Source: Anaerolineae bacterium (lineage in GTDB: Bacteria > Chloroflexota > Anaerolineae > Promineifilales > Promineifilaceae). From it: 64,000 nt of DNA. The DNA lies in the NCBI GenBank assembly GCA_030425205.1, contig JAUIAP010000002.1, forward strand, positions 186,001-250,000, written 5' to 3'. Shown here one piece after another: positions 1 to 9,339 of this stretch; within the stretch, counting starts at the first letter, position 1, and each line of letters starts with the position of its first letter. The notes beneath the pieces were generated by a model. It ran no database searches and was not told the DNA's origin. It saw only the letters and a list, made by a program, of their open reading frames with translations. Position numbers and translations under genes: made by a program.

Positions 1-503
1 AAATTGGCAATCGAACGGCTCACCGATTGGCGAATCCACCATGTTGCATAGGTGCTGAACCGATTCCCCATTTTGTAGTCATACTTGCGAACGGCGATGA
101 TCAAGCCGATGTTGCCCTCTTGGATCAAATCCAAAAAGGCGAGTCCGCGCCCACGATACTTTTTTGCAATGCTGACGACGAGGCGTGTGTTAGCCTGAAT
201 GAGTGTTTGCCGTGCCAAGCGACCCGTCTCGACGACCTGCTCTAGCTCCATGCGCGTAAAGAAATCGGGATCTCGCTTGTTAAGCATGAATTGAGCGGCC
301 TGCCCAGCTTCCATTTTGATGGCGATGTCGATTTCATCTTCGGCCGAAAGCAATCCTTGCTGACTCATCTGACGAAAATATAGGTCGAGTGCATCATCGG
401 CCGATATATTCGCGACAGGGTCAAGCAATACCATATCTACCGGGTCGGCTCCCTCACGACTTTTGAAATATAGCTCAAATTCATTGCTATTTTTATCATT
501 CAT
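1..503 (-). CDS. RNA polymerase sigma-70 factor (RpoD/SigA-like), N-terminal part, cut by window edge
   Basis: Sigma factor that directs RNA polymerase to promoters. The reading frame runs from an ATG at 503 off the left edge, giving 167 codons. About residues 38-65 match region 1.2 ([20 protein letters not shown]). About residues 100-167 match region 2 ([48 protein letters not shown]), including the -10-melting aromatic block. The ATG has a good ribosome-binding site (AGAGGA, about six bases upstream). The N-terminal extension is short, without a large region 1.1. It could be the primary sigma factor or a group 2 paralogue; regions 3-4, which would help decide, are outside the window. Two TCGGCCGA palindromes fall in the frame. 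Confidence 0.9.
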   Translation of the reverse strand, partial: MNDKNSNEFELYFKSREGADPVDMVLLDPVANISADDALDLYFRQMSQQGLLSAEDEIDIAIKMEAGQAAQFMLNKRDPDFFTRMELEQVVETGRLARQTLIQANTRLVVSIAKKYRGRGLAFLDLIQEGNIGLIIAVRKYDYKMGNRFSTYATWWIRQSVSRSIAN

Positions 504-535
504 AATGTTTCCTCTTCACACGGCAAGTTTTACAG

Positions 536-599
536 CGTTCAATATATTTTGAACGTACTACAGAGCCGCCATTATAGACGAGACGTGTTATTTTTACAG
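536..599 (-). promoter_or_regulatory. Likely promoter and inverted-repeat operator of the sigma-factor gene
   Basis: On the minus strand a perfect -10 box TATAAT lies at 571-576. A -35-like sequence about 17 bp upstream (594-599) is poor. Between the -10 box and the start codon sits the inverted repeat CGTTCAA-N6-TTGAACG (536-542 and 549-555), which would fall just downstream of the transcription start, where a repressor could bind. The -10 box and repeat are seen; the operator role is inferred. Confidence 0.45.
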
Positions 600-776
600 A
601 AGATACGCAAATTATTTACCGAACGATTAGTCATCTTTTTTTGACAGTGCTGGCGAAGATATTTGCAAGCCTGTCTCCCTAAATACCTTGACAAGTTTAC
701 TCATAATCAATTTGATTACCACAAGAGAACAATGAGAAAGGCTATAAAATTGAACAAAATCTGTACAAAAGGGCGA

Positions 777-2372
777 TTATTGCAGTTGCAAGCGTGCTGC
801 GACTGTCTGCCAGCGAAATGGGGCCATTGCATTCGGCCGATCAAAAAATTGTTCTTCGAGATAAGGCTCAATTTCTGTGCGCCAGATGAGCTCAATTTCT
901 TGTGGCAACGCCTCTGTGAGGAAGAATGAAACCCCTAACTGTTGAGTTGGGTCGAGCTGGGCGTTGATCTGTTGTAAGGTGCTGATGAGCGATTCAACGT
1001 TCAGACCCTGATGAAAATGACGCAAAATTGCATAGTTGGGTTGCAGAGGCAAGAAGGCAAAGCGCCGACGCAATGCATTATCCACCAACGCAACCGACCG
1101 GTCTGCTGTATTCATCGTTCCAATCAAAAGTACGTTGCTGGGAATGCTAAACATTCCTCCAGTCGCCAATGCGACGCGCTCCTCCCGATACTCTAATAAA
1201 TACATCAACTCGCCAAAGACGCGCGCAAGGTCTGCCCGATTGATTTCATCGATCACGAGTACGCAGGTGTCGCGTCCCTGCGCCCGCGCACAAAACTCAA
1301 GAAAGCGACCGGCGACGACCTCATAGGCCAACGCGCCGTTCTGTTCGACGGGGCGCAACCCCTGAATAAAATCTTCATACGCATAGGCGGGATGGAATTG
1401 AACCAGTTCCCAAAATCCGTCGCCACCGCCGACGAGATGTCGTGCTAGATGCTGGGCGAGAAATGTCTTGCCCGTGCCGGGCGGGCCATAGAGAATAGCT
1501 TGCCCTTTGCGTTCGATGGCGTGCTTCCAGTTGACTAACTGTGTGAGGGGAAGGTGGGTTTTGGCCGAAATCTGCTCCAAGCTATGCTGCGGCGCAGTTG
1601 TCTCATAAGTTGCTGGCTGTTCGCGCAGGGCGGCGACTTCGCTGGTCGTGTCTAACGGTTCATAGACAGTTGGCGGCATGTCGAGATCTATTTGTGCGCG
1701 GCGATTTAGTCCCCCCGTCTGCTGGCGACTCATTCGATAGGCAGTCGCCACAAATGCTTGCAAATCGAGCATATCGCTCGCCCCATAAATGACCAATCCA
1801 CCCAACAGCTTTTGCATTGTGGTACAAATCGCCGCATAGCTTTCCCCGGTCGGACTTTGCGTGAAATGGTGCCGCTCACCGAGAAATTGCAAGATCCATT
1901 GAGTCATGCGCGGTTTGACCAGCACATGGCTGTCTGGCTGCGCTAGCCAAAGGAAGTAGCTGAGAAATGCCCATTTGACGGGCCACCCACGCTGTTGTGC
2001 CTCGTAAACAAAGTAGTTGATGCGTTTGGTGAGATCGGCCGAACCATACTGCAAATTGTAAAAAAGGTGTGCAAAGGCCGCTGCCTCATGGCTGGCTGGC
2101 TCCAGAATGTTGAGATCGCCACTGCTGGCATTTGCCGTATGCAACTCGGCCGCCGCGTTTCCCAATCGCTCAATGTGATCGATTATTTCAGCGTAGGCCT
2201 TCTCCTCTAGTCGCTCCCGAAAAGCGGCTTCGCCTAGTCGTTCAGTAAAGCGGATCTGTTGTTTGTGCAAGGGCTCTTTTTCGCGGCTTATAAACGCATC
2301 AAACGCAAACCCATCCCAACCGGGATACGCTGCCCGCACCAATTCAACCAACGCTTCAATCTGCCAATCCAT
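777..2372 (-). CDS. McrB-type AAA+ NTPase, stand-alone
   Basis: A 531-residue protein with a C-terminal AAA+ domain of the McrB/MoxR-related group. Visible motifs: Walker A GPPGTGKT (about residue 296), the McrB-like stretch FHPAYAYEDFIQGLRP, Walker B VLVIDEINRADLARVFGE, and sensor/arginine-finger region LLIGTMNTADRSVALVDNALRRRF. The N-terminal ~280 residues are mostly helical and I do not recognise them. In McrBC the partner nuclease McrC is normally next door; none is present here, so this may be a restriction remnant, a partner of a distant nuclease, or a chaperone-like AAA protein. The ATG at 2372 is chosen because the frame further upstream starts with TTG inside a terminator hairpin. 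Confidence 0.75.
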   Translation of the reverse strand: MDWQIEALVELVRAAYPGWDGFAFDAFISREKEPLHKQQIRFTERLGEAAFRERLEEKAYAEIIDHIERLGNAAAELHTANASSGDLNILEPASHEAAAFAHLFYNLQYGSADLTKRINYFVYEAQQRGWPVKWAFLSYFLWLAQPDSHVLVKPRMTQWILQFLGERHHFTQSPTGESYAAICTTMQKLLGGLVIYGASDMLDLQAFVATAYRMSRQQTGGLNRRAQIDLDMPPTVYEPLDTTSEVAALREQPATYETTAPQHSLEQISAKTHLPLTQLVNWKHAIERKGQAILYGPPGTGKTFLAQHLARHLVGGGDGFWELVQFHPAYAYEDFIQGLRPVEQNGALAYEVVAGRFLEFCARAQGRDTCVLVIDEINRADLARVFGELMYLLEYREERVALATGGMFSIPSNVLLIGTMNTADRSVALVDNALRRRFAFLPLQPNYAILRHFHQGLNVESLISTLQQINAQLDPTQQLGVSFFLTEALPQEIELIWRTEIEPYLEEQFFDRPNAMAPFRWQTVAARLQLQ

Positions 2373-2405
2373 AGGCGCGATTAAAGCAGATTCAGCATGC
2401 AGAAA

Positions 2406-2431
2406 CAAAAAAACGCAGATAATTCTGCGTT
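2406..2431 (-). terminator. Intrinsic terminator of the DUF4332 gene
   Basis: On the minus strand AACGCAGA-ATTA-TCTGCGTT forms an 8-bp stem with a 4-base loop (2412-2431), followed by a run of seven T (2406-2412). It lies directly downstream of the DUF4332 stop codon and separates that gene from the McrB-like gene. Confidence 0.8.
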
Positions 2432-2461
2432 TCTGTTTCTCGGTGTGTCAAACCCATTTTA

Positions 2462-2896
2462 CTAAAATTGCGCCACAAGTAGCTCTGAATGTGTTTCCAT
2501 CATCGTGTCGGTTCGCATTGCTTCTTCGACCCAGCATTCTATTCGACTGATTGCGGGAACCCGACTAACCTGTTTGCGTCCCATGCGATTGATCATTTCA
2601 ATCTGTTCATGCAGATGAGCAGGATTGCGGTTGGCTAGCTCTTGAACGGTTGTAATGCCTGCGCTTTGCAGCAGCTTAGCATATTTGATGTGAACGCCAC
2701 TGACGCGCATTAAATCGGCAATTGTGACCCATCTTGTAATGGTTCGAGTCGTCACACGTGCCCGACTTGCCAGCATTTTGCGATCTGCAACCGTTCTTCC
2801 AGCTATAAGTAGTTCGTCTAATGTTCTGATGGATAGAGGCGCTAATTTCTGCGCCAATACAGCTTCAAATCCTTCTATCTTATCCAGTTTGGTCAT
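2462..2896 (-). CDS. DUF4332 / helix-hairpin-helix protein
   Basis: 144 residues, cytoplasmic, with the pattern of DUF4332: paired helix-hairpin-helix-like segments such as KIEGFEAVLAQKLAPLSI near the N terminus and LMRVSGVHIKYAKLLQSAGI with TVQELANRNPAHLHEQI in the middle, ending near GRKQVSRVPAISRIECWVEEA. Such repeats usually bind DNA or mediate protein contacts, but the family role is not established. It has its own terminator and reads as a single-gene unit upstream of the McrB-like gene. Assignment rests on recognised sequence pattern only. Confidence 0.65.
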   Translation of the reverse strand: MTKLDKIEGFEAVLAQKLAPLSIRTLDELLIAGRTVADRKMLASRARVTTRTITRWVTIADLMRVSGVHIKYAKLLQSAGITTVQELANRNPAHLHEQIEMINRMGRKQVSRVPAISRIECWVEEAMRTDTMMETHSELLVAQF

Positions 2897-3112
2897 TTCA
2901 ATTCCGATCCTTTTTGCCGCAAGCGACTCGGCAATCGTTTTAACTTTTCTACAAAGTTAGAGACCGAAATAGCCAAAAGGTCACATAGAATTGGCTGTGA
3001 TTACGTAAGATATATGTTAGATCTGAGAGGTGGTTATCAAGTGGACTGAATGTAATTCTACGCGATAGTCGTTATGCACTATACAGTGTGCTCTACTCAA
3101 ACTGTGAAAAGC

Positions 3113-3829
3113 CTAAATCAATGCGCGAATTTCCATGACTGTTGCTTGAAAATCGGCCGAATAGCGCATTTCCAGTCGACGTGGATGGGGCAGATCGACC
3201 GCAACCGTTGCGACAATCGTGCCCGGCTGATTCCCCATCACACAGACCTTATCTGCCAACAACACCGCTTCATCAATGCTGTGTGTCACCATAAAGACGG
3301 TGATGGGGTGAGCCTGTCGTATGCGAACGAGTTCCATCCCCATACGTTCGCGCGTGAGCGCATCGAGCGAACCAAAAGGTTCATCCAGCAGCAGGAGATC
3401 GGGGTTATGCACCAACGCCCGCGCTATCGCCACGCGCTGCGCCATACCGCCTGAAAGTTGGGCCGGGTGGTTGTCAGCATAATCGCCTAACCCGACAAGG
3501 TCGAGTAGGTGGCGCACCCGCTCGCGGTCACGCTGCCCGCTAATCTCTAGCGGCAGTTGGACATTTTGTAAGACCGTACGCCACGGCATGAGGTTATGAT
3601 TTTGAAAGACAATACCGACTGCGTCATCTGTGCTGCGGACGACTGAACCAGCGGTCGGTTGTAATAATCCACCCAAAATCCGCAACAGGGTCGATTTGCC
3701 AATGCCAGATCGGCCGACCAGCGCAACAAACTCCCCTTCCTCCACCGCCAACGAAATATCCTGAATAGCAATCGTTCCGTCTGAATAGGCAAAGCAGACA
3801 TTTCGGGCTTCAAGTGTCGTGGGGATCAT
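3113..3829 (-). CDS. ABC importer ATPase (nitrate/sulfonate/HMP/riboflavin-type)
   Basis: A 238-residue ATP-binding subunit of the SsuB/TauB/ThiZ group. Walker A is GRSGIGKS (about residue 40), the Q-loop is [13 protein letters not shown], the signature is [15 protein letters not shown], Walker B is [16 protein letters not shown], and the switch His is in [16 protein letters not shown]. It is the last gene of a permease-binding protein-ATPase operon, 21 bases after the binding-protein gene. It powers uptake through the permease at 4880-5647. Substrate is set by the binding protein. Confidence 0.9.
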   Translation of the reverse strand: MIPTTLEARNVCFAYSDGTIAIQDISLAVEEGEFVALVGRSGIGKSTLLRILGGLLQPTAGSVVRSTDDAVGIVFQNHNLMPWRTVLQNVQLPLEISGQRDRERVRHLLDLVGLGDYADNHPAQLSGGMAQRVAIARALVHNPDLLLLDEPFGSLDALTRERMGMELVRIRQAHPITVFMVTHSIDEAVLLADKVCVMGNQPGTIVATVAVDLPHPRRLEMRYSADFQATVMEIRALI

Positions 3830-3850
3830 GGGAATGGGCAGCCTGCCTAT

Positions 3851-4831
3851 CTACTCAAACGATTCGATGAATTGATTCGTATAGGCTGCCTCAAGACGCT
3901 CTACCTCAGCATCTAATTGCCCCGCCGCGATCAAAATTTCTTGCGTGGTTGTCCATGAGGTTGGTTCGGTCATCCCAAGCGTTTGTGCCTCCCAGAGTGG
4001 CAACGATGCCTCTAAGACCGCTTTCCGACTATCATCTAAGCCTTCAATATACTGTTTGGTAGTCTCGTAGGCTGCGTCGGGGTCGGCCAGCGTGTCTGCC
4101 AAGCCGCGCAGGACGGCATGCACAAATGCTTCAACCTTTTCGGGATTTTCCGCGATCATCGCCTCATTTGTGATGATGCCGTTGGCAACCATATCAATGT
4201 AATCTGACACCTGAATCACGTTGATGTCGATCCCTTCGCCGGCCAATCGCACAGGCTCATTATTGGCATAGACGACGGCCGACTGAACTTGATCATTCAA
4301 AATTTGTTCAAATTGGGTAAAGTTGATGTCTTCGCGTGTGATGTCTGCTTCGCTCAGACCGTTTGCGCTGAGAAGGCCGATAAGACCGACATAGCTGGCA
4401 CCGAACGGGCCGGGAACACCGACCTGTTTGCCCGCAAGATCGGCTGGTGTGGTGATATTTTCGGCCGATCGGCTCACAATCGCAATCGGAAAGCGTTGGA
4501 ACCACTCCATGACATAGACGACAGGAACCCCCTGCGCGCGCGCTAATACGACTTGTTCACCACTGACCAGTGCAAACGGCCGTGCGCCAGCTCCCACCAA
4601 TGCCATGCCGTCCGTCTCAAAGCTGTAGTCAAATTCGACCTCAAACCCCGCCTCTGCAAAATACCCCTTTTCGGTCGCCACATAAAATGGTGCGTATTGC
4701 GGGTCTGGGATATAGCCCATCGGCAAGCTAATCGTCTCTAAATTTTGTCCCACAGACGAGACGCCGTCCGTCCCATCGGAGGAACAGCCGAGCAACAAAA
4801 TTGTCACCAAGATCAAAATTCGTTTTAACAT
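3851..4831 (-). CDS. NMT1/THI5-like substrate-binding lipoprotein of ABC importer
   Basis: A lipoprotein signal (ILILVTILLLGCSSDG) is followed by an NMT1/THI5-fold binding protein. The opening LPMGYIPDPQYAPFYVATEK is typical of proteins that bind thiamine precursors (HMP) or riboflavin; members in Chloroflexota (RibY type) have been reported to bind riboflavin. Sequence alone does not choose between the two. The start MLKRILI is preferred because it puts the signal peptide at the N terminus; a start 33 bases upstream at 4864 is possible. It sits between the permease and ATPase genes of the same operon and would be anchored outside the membrane. Confidence 0.82.
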   Translation of the reverse strand: MLKRILILVTILLLGCSSDGTDGVSSVGQNLETISLPMGYIPDPQYAPFYVATEKGYFAEAGFEVEFDYSFETDGMALVGAGARPFALVSGEQVVLARAQGVPVVYVMEWFQRFPIAIVSRSAENITTPADLAGKQVGVPGPFGASYVGLIGLLSANGLSEADITREDINFTQFEQILNDQVQSAVVYANNEPVRLAGEGIDINVIQVSDYIDMVANGIITNEAMIAENPEKVEAFVHAVLRGLADTLADPDAAYETTKQYIEGLDDSRKAVLEASLPLWEAQTLGMTEPTSWTTTQEILIAAGQLDAEVERLEAAYTNQFIESFE

Positions 4832-4879
4832 AACCTTCTTCTCGCTCTCCAACTTGCCAACCATTGTTGACAGTTTTAT

Positions 4880-5647
4880 CTAACGTTGCATTTGCCAGCG
4901 CAACAGGCGTTTTTCAATTAAAAACACGATTCCATACATACTAAGCGCCATCGCGCCGAGCGTCAGTAAGACGGCAAACACAAGCGGCGTTTTGAACTGA
5001 TAGCGCGCTGTCACCAGCAAAAAGCCAAGTCCAACATCACGCGGCTGCACAAATTCGCCAACGAGTGCGCCGATCACTGAAAGTGTCATCCCAACGCGCA
5101 GCCCTGTCAACAAAATTGGCAGTGCAGCGGGCAATTCGAGTTTTGTGAAAATTTGCCAGCGCGTCGCGTGCAGGGAGTTCATCAGGTCGTAGAGATCGGC
5201 CGAAACCGACCGCAACCCCGTTACCATATTAACCAACACGGGAAAAAAGACGACCAATACGGCGACTGTGACGCGACTCCAGTAGGTTGATGGAATCCAC
5301 AATGTCAGTAACGGTGCGACCGCAATGATCGGAATCGCTTGTGAAGCGATCAAATAGGGGCCGACAAGCCGCTCGGCCAACGGCGACTTCGCCAACAAAT
5401 ATCCCAAAACTGCCGCCAATGAACAACCGATTATCGCACCCGGCAAGACCTCACCTAGCGTAATTAACGTATGGCGTTGTAATATCCCAGCTTGCAGCGA
5501 ATCGATAAATGCCGCCCAAACTTCGAGTGGCAACGGTAATATAAACGTGTTGTAACCGCCTACCTTAACAAGCAGTTGCCAGCCGAGCAGTAGCCCGCCT
5601 AGCGAGATGGATGTCGTCATGAGTGGGTTCGCCGCGAAACGTTTCAT
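4880..5647 (-). CDS. ABC importer permease (BPD_transp_1, SsuC/ThiX/RibX type)
   Basis: 255 residues with about six membrane segments and the EAA-like loop SADLYDLMNSLHATRWQIFTKLELPAALPILLTGLR that contacts the ATPase. It is the first gene of the operon; the binding-protein gene follows within a few bases to a few tens of bases, depending on its start. A structured inverted repeat lies about 40 bases upstream of the start (5686-5749). A homodimer would form the channel, as is usual for this family. Confidence 0.88.
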   Translation of the reverse strand: MKRFAANPLMTTSISLGGLLLGWQLLVKVGGYNTFILPLPLEVWAAFIDSLQAGILQRHTLITLGEVLPGAIIGCSLAAVLGYLLAKSPLAERLVGPYLIASQAIPIIAVAPLLTLWIPSTYWSRVTVAVLVVFFPVLVNMVTGLRSVSADLYDLMNSLHATRWQIFTKLELPAALPILLTGLRVGMTLSVIGALVGEFVQPRDVGLGFLLVTARYQFKTPLVFAVLLTLGAMALSMYGIVFLIEKRLLRWQMQR

Positions 5648-5685
5648 CAGCGCGTCAATCTAGCACATAACGATCAATCCAACCA

Positions 5686-5749
5686 TTAACGCCTAATCGG
5701 AGCGCGACTATCTTGGTCGCTTCTGACGGGTCATTATGCTTTAGGCGTT
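5686..5749 (-). promoter_or_regulatory. Nested inverted repeat in the importer leader (possible RNA element)
   Basis: A 9-bp outer pairing (AACGCCTAA at 5688-5696 with TTAGGCGTT at 5741-5749) encloses a second stem GCGAC-N7-GTCGC (5704-5720). It lies in the 5' leader of the vitamin-type importer. It lacks the conserved blocks of TPP and FMN riboswitches that I know. It may be an operator or an unrecognised leader RNA; the role is inferred from position only. Confidence 0.35.
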
Positions 5750-5840
5750 TCGAGTGACAACTCAGTGACCTATTGAGGCAAGATGAAAAACAACCTGCGA
5801 ACCGTTCCCGCCAGGCGAAAAACCGATTACCATTGCACCT

Positions 5841-7226
5841 ATGCTGGGAAAATGGACTGTTGCAACTTTACTGATATGTTGGCTAATTTTAGGCCACGTG
5901 ACGCCGTCGCAGGCACAATCTGGGACTGAAATTGTCGATCAGGTGAACGCTTTTCGCGCCTCGCTCGGGCTGCCCCCATTCACCTATAATCCACAACTCG
6001 CTGTCGCCGCGCAACAACAGGCTGAGTATATCGCCAATACAAACCTCTACACGCACACAGGCTATGGTGGGTCGTCTCCCCAATCACGCGCAACCGCTGC
6101 TGGTTATAATGGTCGCGCCACGGAGAACATCGTCGGCGGCAGCAACATGACCCCACGTCAAGGGTTGAGTTGGTGGCAAAATAGCAGTGTCCACTATGCG
6201 ACGATCACCTCATCGAACTACACTGAAATTGGCGGGGGCTTTGCACGTGGATCGAGCGAGCAAAATATCTATGCGATTGTGGTCGGCCGACCGAGCAACA
6301 CCCCAGCGGCTATTGCGAGTACGGTTAATAATGTCGAGGTGGCACCACCACCCATTCGTGCACCTGCCTTTATCATGGCCGCGCCCAGCGAAGATGGCTC
6401 CATCATTCATGACGTCAAGGCGGGACAAGCCCTTTGGACAATTGCGGCTTACTATGAGGTCGAAATCCCCTATTTATTGCGAATCAACAATTTGAACGCC
6501 AATGATTTTGTCAATCCCGGCGATCAAATTGTGGTGCAGTTGGCAGAAGGTGTGCCAACGCCGACCCCACTGCCATCGCCAACGCCGCCCTATGAACATG
6601 AGGTGCGCGAGGGTCAAACGTTGTGGAGCATCGCCACATTTCACAACCTCGAACTTGGGGAACTGCTCTATCTCAACAGCATCAATGAAAATACAGTCAT
6701 CTCTCCCGGTGATGAGCTAATCGTACGCCTGCGTCCCGGACAAGCTCCGCCACCGACCGCAACACCAACGTTGATGCATGTTGTCCAAACGGGCGATACG
6801 CTGCTCGGCATTGCGCTGCGCTATAACTTGACCTTGGGCGAGCTGCTCGTGCTCAACAATCTGACTGAGAACACGCTGATTCAACCCAGCGACCAGCTGT
6901 TGGTGCGCCAACCGCTGTCAGGGGAGACGGCAGACCCAACCGCAACGCCGACGCTTGTCGTAACCGCAACAAATACGCTCACCCCAACGGCGACGATGAC
7001 CCCTGCACCACCGACGGAGACGGCAATTGTGGTTGTGACGCCATCGGCCGAATCTGTCGCCGCCGTCGTCCCCCCGCCAGTACAATCCCCAACCCTCATC
7101 CCCGGTTCTGAGCCGAAGGTGATAGAATTAAACGAATTGCCGCTTTTCCAGAATATGCTCCTGCTAGGTCTTGGCGCAGCCGCGTCGGGACTGGTTGGAC
7201 TTTGGCTGGTCGTGCGGCGCAAATGA
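5841..7226 (+). CDS. Secreted CAP-domain protein with three LysM repeats and C-terminal membrane anchor
   Basis: 461 residues. A signal peptide (cleavage near SQAQS) is followed by a CAP/SCP domain (about 30-150; VNAFRASLGLPPFTYNPQLA, TENI, SWWQNSSVHYATI). Three LysM domains lie near 190-236, 252-297 and 311-356 (GQALWTIA, GQTLWSIA, GDTLLGIA), joined by Thr/Pro linkers. The end has a Thr/Pro-rich stalk and one hydrophobic segment followed by VVRRK, so both ends suggest a cell-surface protein tethered to the membrane and bound to peptidoglycan or another glycan by LysM. CAP domains in bacteria have no single agreed activity. No clear Shine-Dalgarno precedes the ATG. It stands alone between divergent and downstream genes. 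Confidence 0.85.
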   Translation: MLGKWTVATLLICWLILGHVTPSQAQSGTEIVDQVNAFRASLGLPPFTYNPQLAVAAQQQAEYIANTNLYTHTGYGGSSPQSRATAAGYNGRATENIVGGSNMTPRQGLSWWQNSSVHYATITSSNYTEIGGGFARGSSEQNIYAIVVGRPSNTPAAIASTVNNVEVAPPPIRAPAFIMAAPSEDGSIIHDVKAGQALWTIAAYYEVEIPYLLRINNLNANDFVNPGDQIVVQLAEGVPTPTPLPSPTPPYEHEVREGQTLWSIATFHNLELGELLYLNSINENTVISPGDELIVRLRPGQAPPPTATPTLMHVVQTGDTLLGIALRYNLTLGELLVLNNLTENTLIQPSDQLLVRQPLSGETADPTATPTLVVTATNTLTPTATMTPAPPTETAIVVVTPSAESVAAVVPPPVQSPTLIPGSEPKVIELNELPLFQNMLLLGLGAAASGLVGLWLVVRRK

Positions 7227-7288
7227 TATTGAATGGCGACAGTCCGTTCATGTTACAAGCGGATAAGGTCCGCGCAACAGGATGATTT

Positions 7289-8158
7289 ATGAAATTAGGC
7301 GCACAGATGAGCGCGGCTGGTGGCGTTTGGAAAGCGTTTGGCCGTGCAGAACAGGCGGAATGTGAAACCACAATGGTCTATACCAAGAGCAACCGCCAGT
7401 GGAAGGCAAAGCCGCTCGATGAAAAGAGTATTGCAAAATTTAAGACAGAGGCAGAAAAGTATCGGGGCAAAATCGATCCACTCGTCGTCCATGCCGCCTA
7501 TCTGATCAATATCGCATCGCCCAAACCGGAATTGTGGGAAAAGTCGCGCGACGCATTGCGCGATGAACTCGACCGCGCCGAACAGCTTGGGCTTGAACTG
7601 GTTGTGCTGCATCCCGGTTCGCACATGGGCGAAGGGGAAGAGGCGGGGTTGGCGCGGATTGCAAAGGCATTGCGCGAGGTCACGGCCGATACGGCTGGTT
7701 ATCAAACCCGCGTTTGTCTCGAATTAATGGCGGGGCAGGGAACAAATTTGGGGGCAAAGTTTGAGCATCTGGCCTACTTGCTAAACGAAGTGGACGCGCC
7801 CGACCGCATGGGGGTTTGTTTTGACACCTGTCATGTGTTTGCAGCGGGATATGATTTTAGATCGGCCGAAAATTACGCCGCGATGATCGCCGAATTGGAC
7901 AACACGATTGGCCTCGAACAGATCAAGGTGTTCCACTTCAATGATAGCAAACATGAACTAGGCTCGCTCCGCGATCGCCATGAACATATTGGTGAGGGGT
8001 TTATCGGTGCGGAAGGGTTCGCTCACTTTGTCAACGATCCACGTTGGAAAGATCACCCCGCCGTGCTTGAAACGCCGAAAAAGATAAAGGGGGATGACCG
8101 CGACGAGTTTGCCATCGACAAGATGAATTTAGATCGTTTGCGCGCCCTCATTCAGTAG
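7289..8158 (+). CDS. nfo: Deoxyribonuclease IV / endonuclease IV (AP endonuclease)
   Basis: Base-excision repair enzyme that cuts 5' of abasic sites using three metal ions. The 289 residues match the family length. Metal-ligand motifs are visible: LVVLHPGSH (about 104-112), the Glu of VCLELMAGQG, CFDTCHVFAAGYD, and FHFNDSKHELGSLRDRHEHIGEG. The start ATG is preceded by AGGAT at a suitable distance. It follows the CAP/LysM gene on the same strand by 62 bases and precedes a dipeptidase; no functional link is obvious. Confidence 0.95.
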   Translation: MKLGAQMSAAGGVWKAFGRAEQAECETTMVYTKSNRQWKAKPLDEKSIAKFKTEAEKYRGKIDPLVVHAAYLINIASPKPELWEKSRDALRDELDRAEQLGLELVVLHPGSHMGEGEEAGLARIAKALREVTADTAGYQTRVCLELMAGQGTNLGAKFEHLAYLLNEVDAPDRMGVCFDTCHVFAAGYDFRSAENYAAMIAELDNTIGLEQIKVFHFNDSKHELGSLRDRHEHIGEGFIGAEGFAHFVNDPRWKDHPAVLETPKKIKGDDRDEFAIDKMNLDRLRALIQ

Positions 8159-8217
8159 ATCAACCTAAACTGAATGCGTCACTTTCTCAATAACAAAACC
8201 CAACAGTAACATAATTA

Positions 8218-9294
8218 ATGATAATCGTAGATGCACATTTAGACTTGGCGGCGAGCGCGCTCGGATTCGGCCGAAATTTGCTTTCCCCCATTCCCACTAT
8301 CCGCAAAACAGAAAAACGTAAGGACAACATCGTCAGTGTAACAATCCCCGCATTGCAAGCGGGCGGCGTTGCCATCGCCTTTGGCACCCTGTTTGCCATG
8401 CCGCGCACGGTTGCAGAACAGTTCCCGCTCAACATGCCTGCGCTTAACTACCCTGATGATGCACCGCAGGACTTTCGCCAAGCCCGCGCCCATGAAGTTG
8501 CCATGCGTCAAATTGACTATTATCAGCGCATGGCTGATGAAAACGAGCATGTGACACTCCTGCAAAGCTGGTCGGATGTCGAAAATGTCATCGCGTCGCA
8601 AGAAACAGACGCGCCACAGTTGGGGATTTTGATCCACATGGAAGGGGCAGACCCTGTCCGCGAACCTGAGGAGATCGAACTGTGGGTCGAACACGGCTTG
8701 CGTTCGATTGGATTTGCATGGGATGACACGCGCTATACGCCGGGACAGTGGCGTGAGGCGGGCAATCTCCCGCGCGATGGCTACCGTTTGCTGGAGCGCA
8801 TGGGTCAGTACAATTTGCTTTGTGATTTAACGCACATGAGTGAGAAGGCAACCTTTGACGTGCTGGAAGCGTATGAAGGGCCCGTTGCTGCAACCCACTG
8901 CAATGCGCGTGCCCTCGTTTCTGGTACACGTCAACTTTCCGATGCACAGATTCGTGCCCTTGCCGACCGAGACGGTGTGATTGGGGCAGTGCTCTTCAAC
9001 CGCTTCCTGCGCCAAGACCATGCGCAAGGTGACCGCAAATCGCTCGTAACCCTCGACCATGTCGTGGCGCATATCGATCATGTTTGCCAACTGCTGGGTA
9101 ACGCGGATCACGTCGGCATCGGCAGTGATATGGACGGCGGATTTGGCGCAGAGGATACCCCGACAGGGATTGACAGCAGTGCAGACTTGCCAAAAATCGC
9201 CACTGCGCTAAAAGCGTTCGGTTATGATGCGGAGAGTATTGAGAAAATCATGCATGGCAACTGGCTACGCTTAATGCGGCGCGTTCTTGCCTGA
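8218..9294 (+). CDS. M19 membrane-dipeptidase family metallohydrolase
   Basis: 358 residues of the renal-dipeptidase (M19) family, amidohydrolase fold, which hydrolyses dipeptides with a binuclear zinc site. Motifs: IVDAHLDLA at the N terminus, the bridging Glu in LIHMEGADP, HMSEKATFD, THCNARAL with the second metal His, and GIGSDMDGGFG. No signal peptide is seen, so it is probably cytoplasmic. It follows nfo on the same strand by 59 bases without a terminator between, so co-transcription is possible. Confidence 0.87.
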   Translation: MIIVDAHLDLAASALGFGRNLLSPIPTIRKTEKRKDNIVSVTIPALQAGGVAIAFGTLFAMPRTVAEQFPLNMPALNYPDDAPQDFRQARAHEVAMRQIDYYQRMADENEHVTLLQSWSDVENVIASQETDAPQLGILIHMEGADPVREPEEIELWVEHGLRSIGFAWDDTRYTPGQWREAGNLPRDGYRLLERMGQYNLLCDLTHMSEKATFDVLEAYEGPVAATHCNARALVSGTRQLSDAQIRALADRDGVIGAVLFNRFLRQDHAQGDRKSLVTLDHVVAHIDHVCQLLGNADHVGIGSDMDGGFGAEDTPTGIDSSADLPKIATALKAFGYDAESIEKIMHGNWLRLMRRVLA

Positions 9295-9339
9295 CTAACA
9301 GAAGGTCAATGTATTTCAGCGGTCAACAAGTGATCTCAC

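Noticed and set aside
663-929. 88-codon plus-strand frame near the sigma gene
   Set aside because: It overlaps the end of the McrB-like gene on the other strand, and has no recognisable domain.
5686-5749. TPP or FMN riboswitch upstream of the vitamin-type importer
   Set aside because: The conserved core blocks of neither class are present; only generic nested stems are seen.
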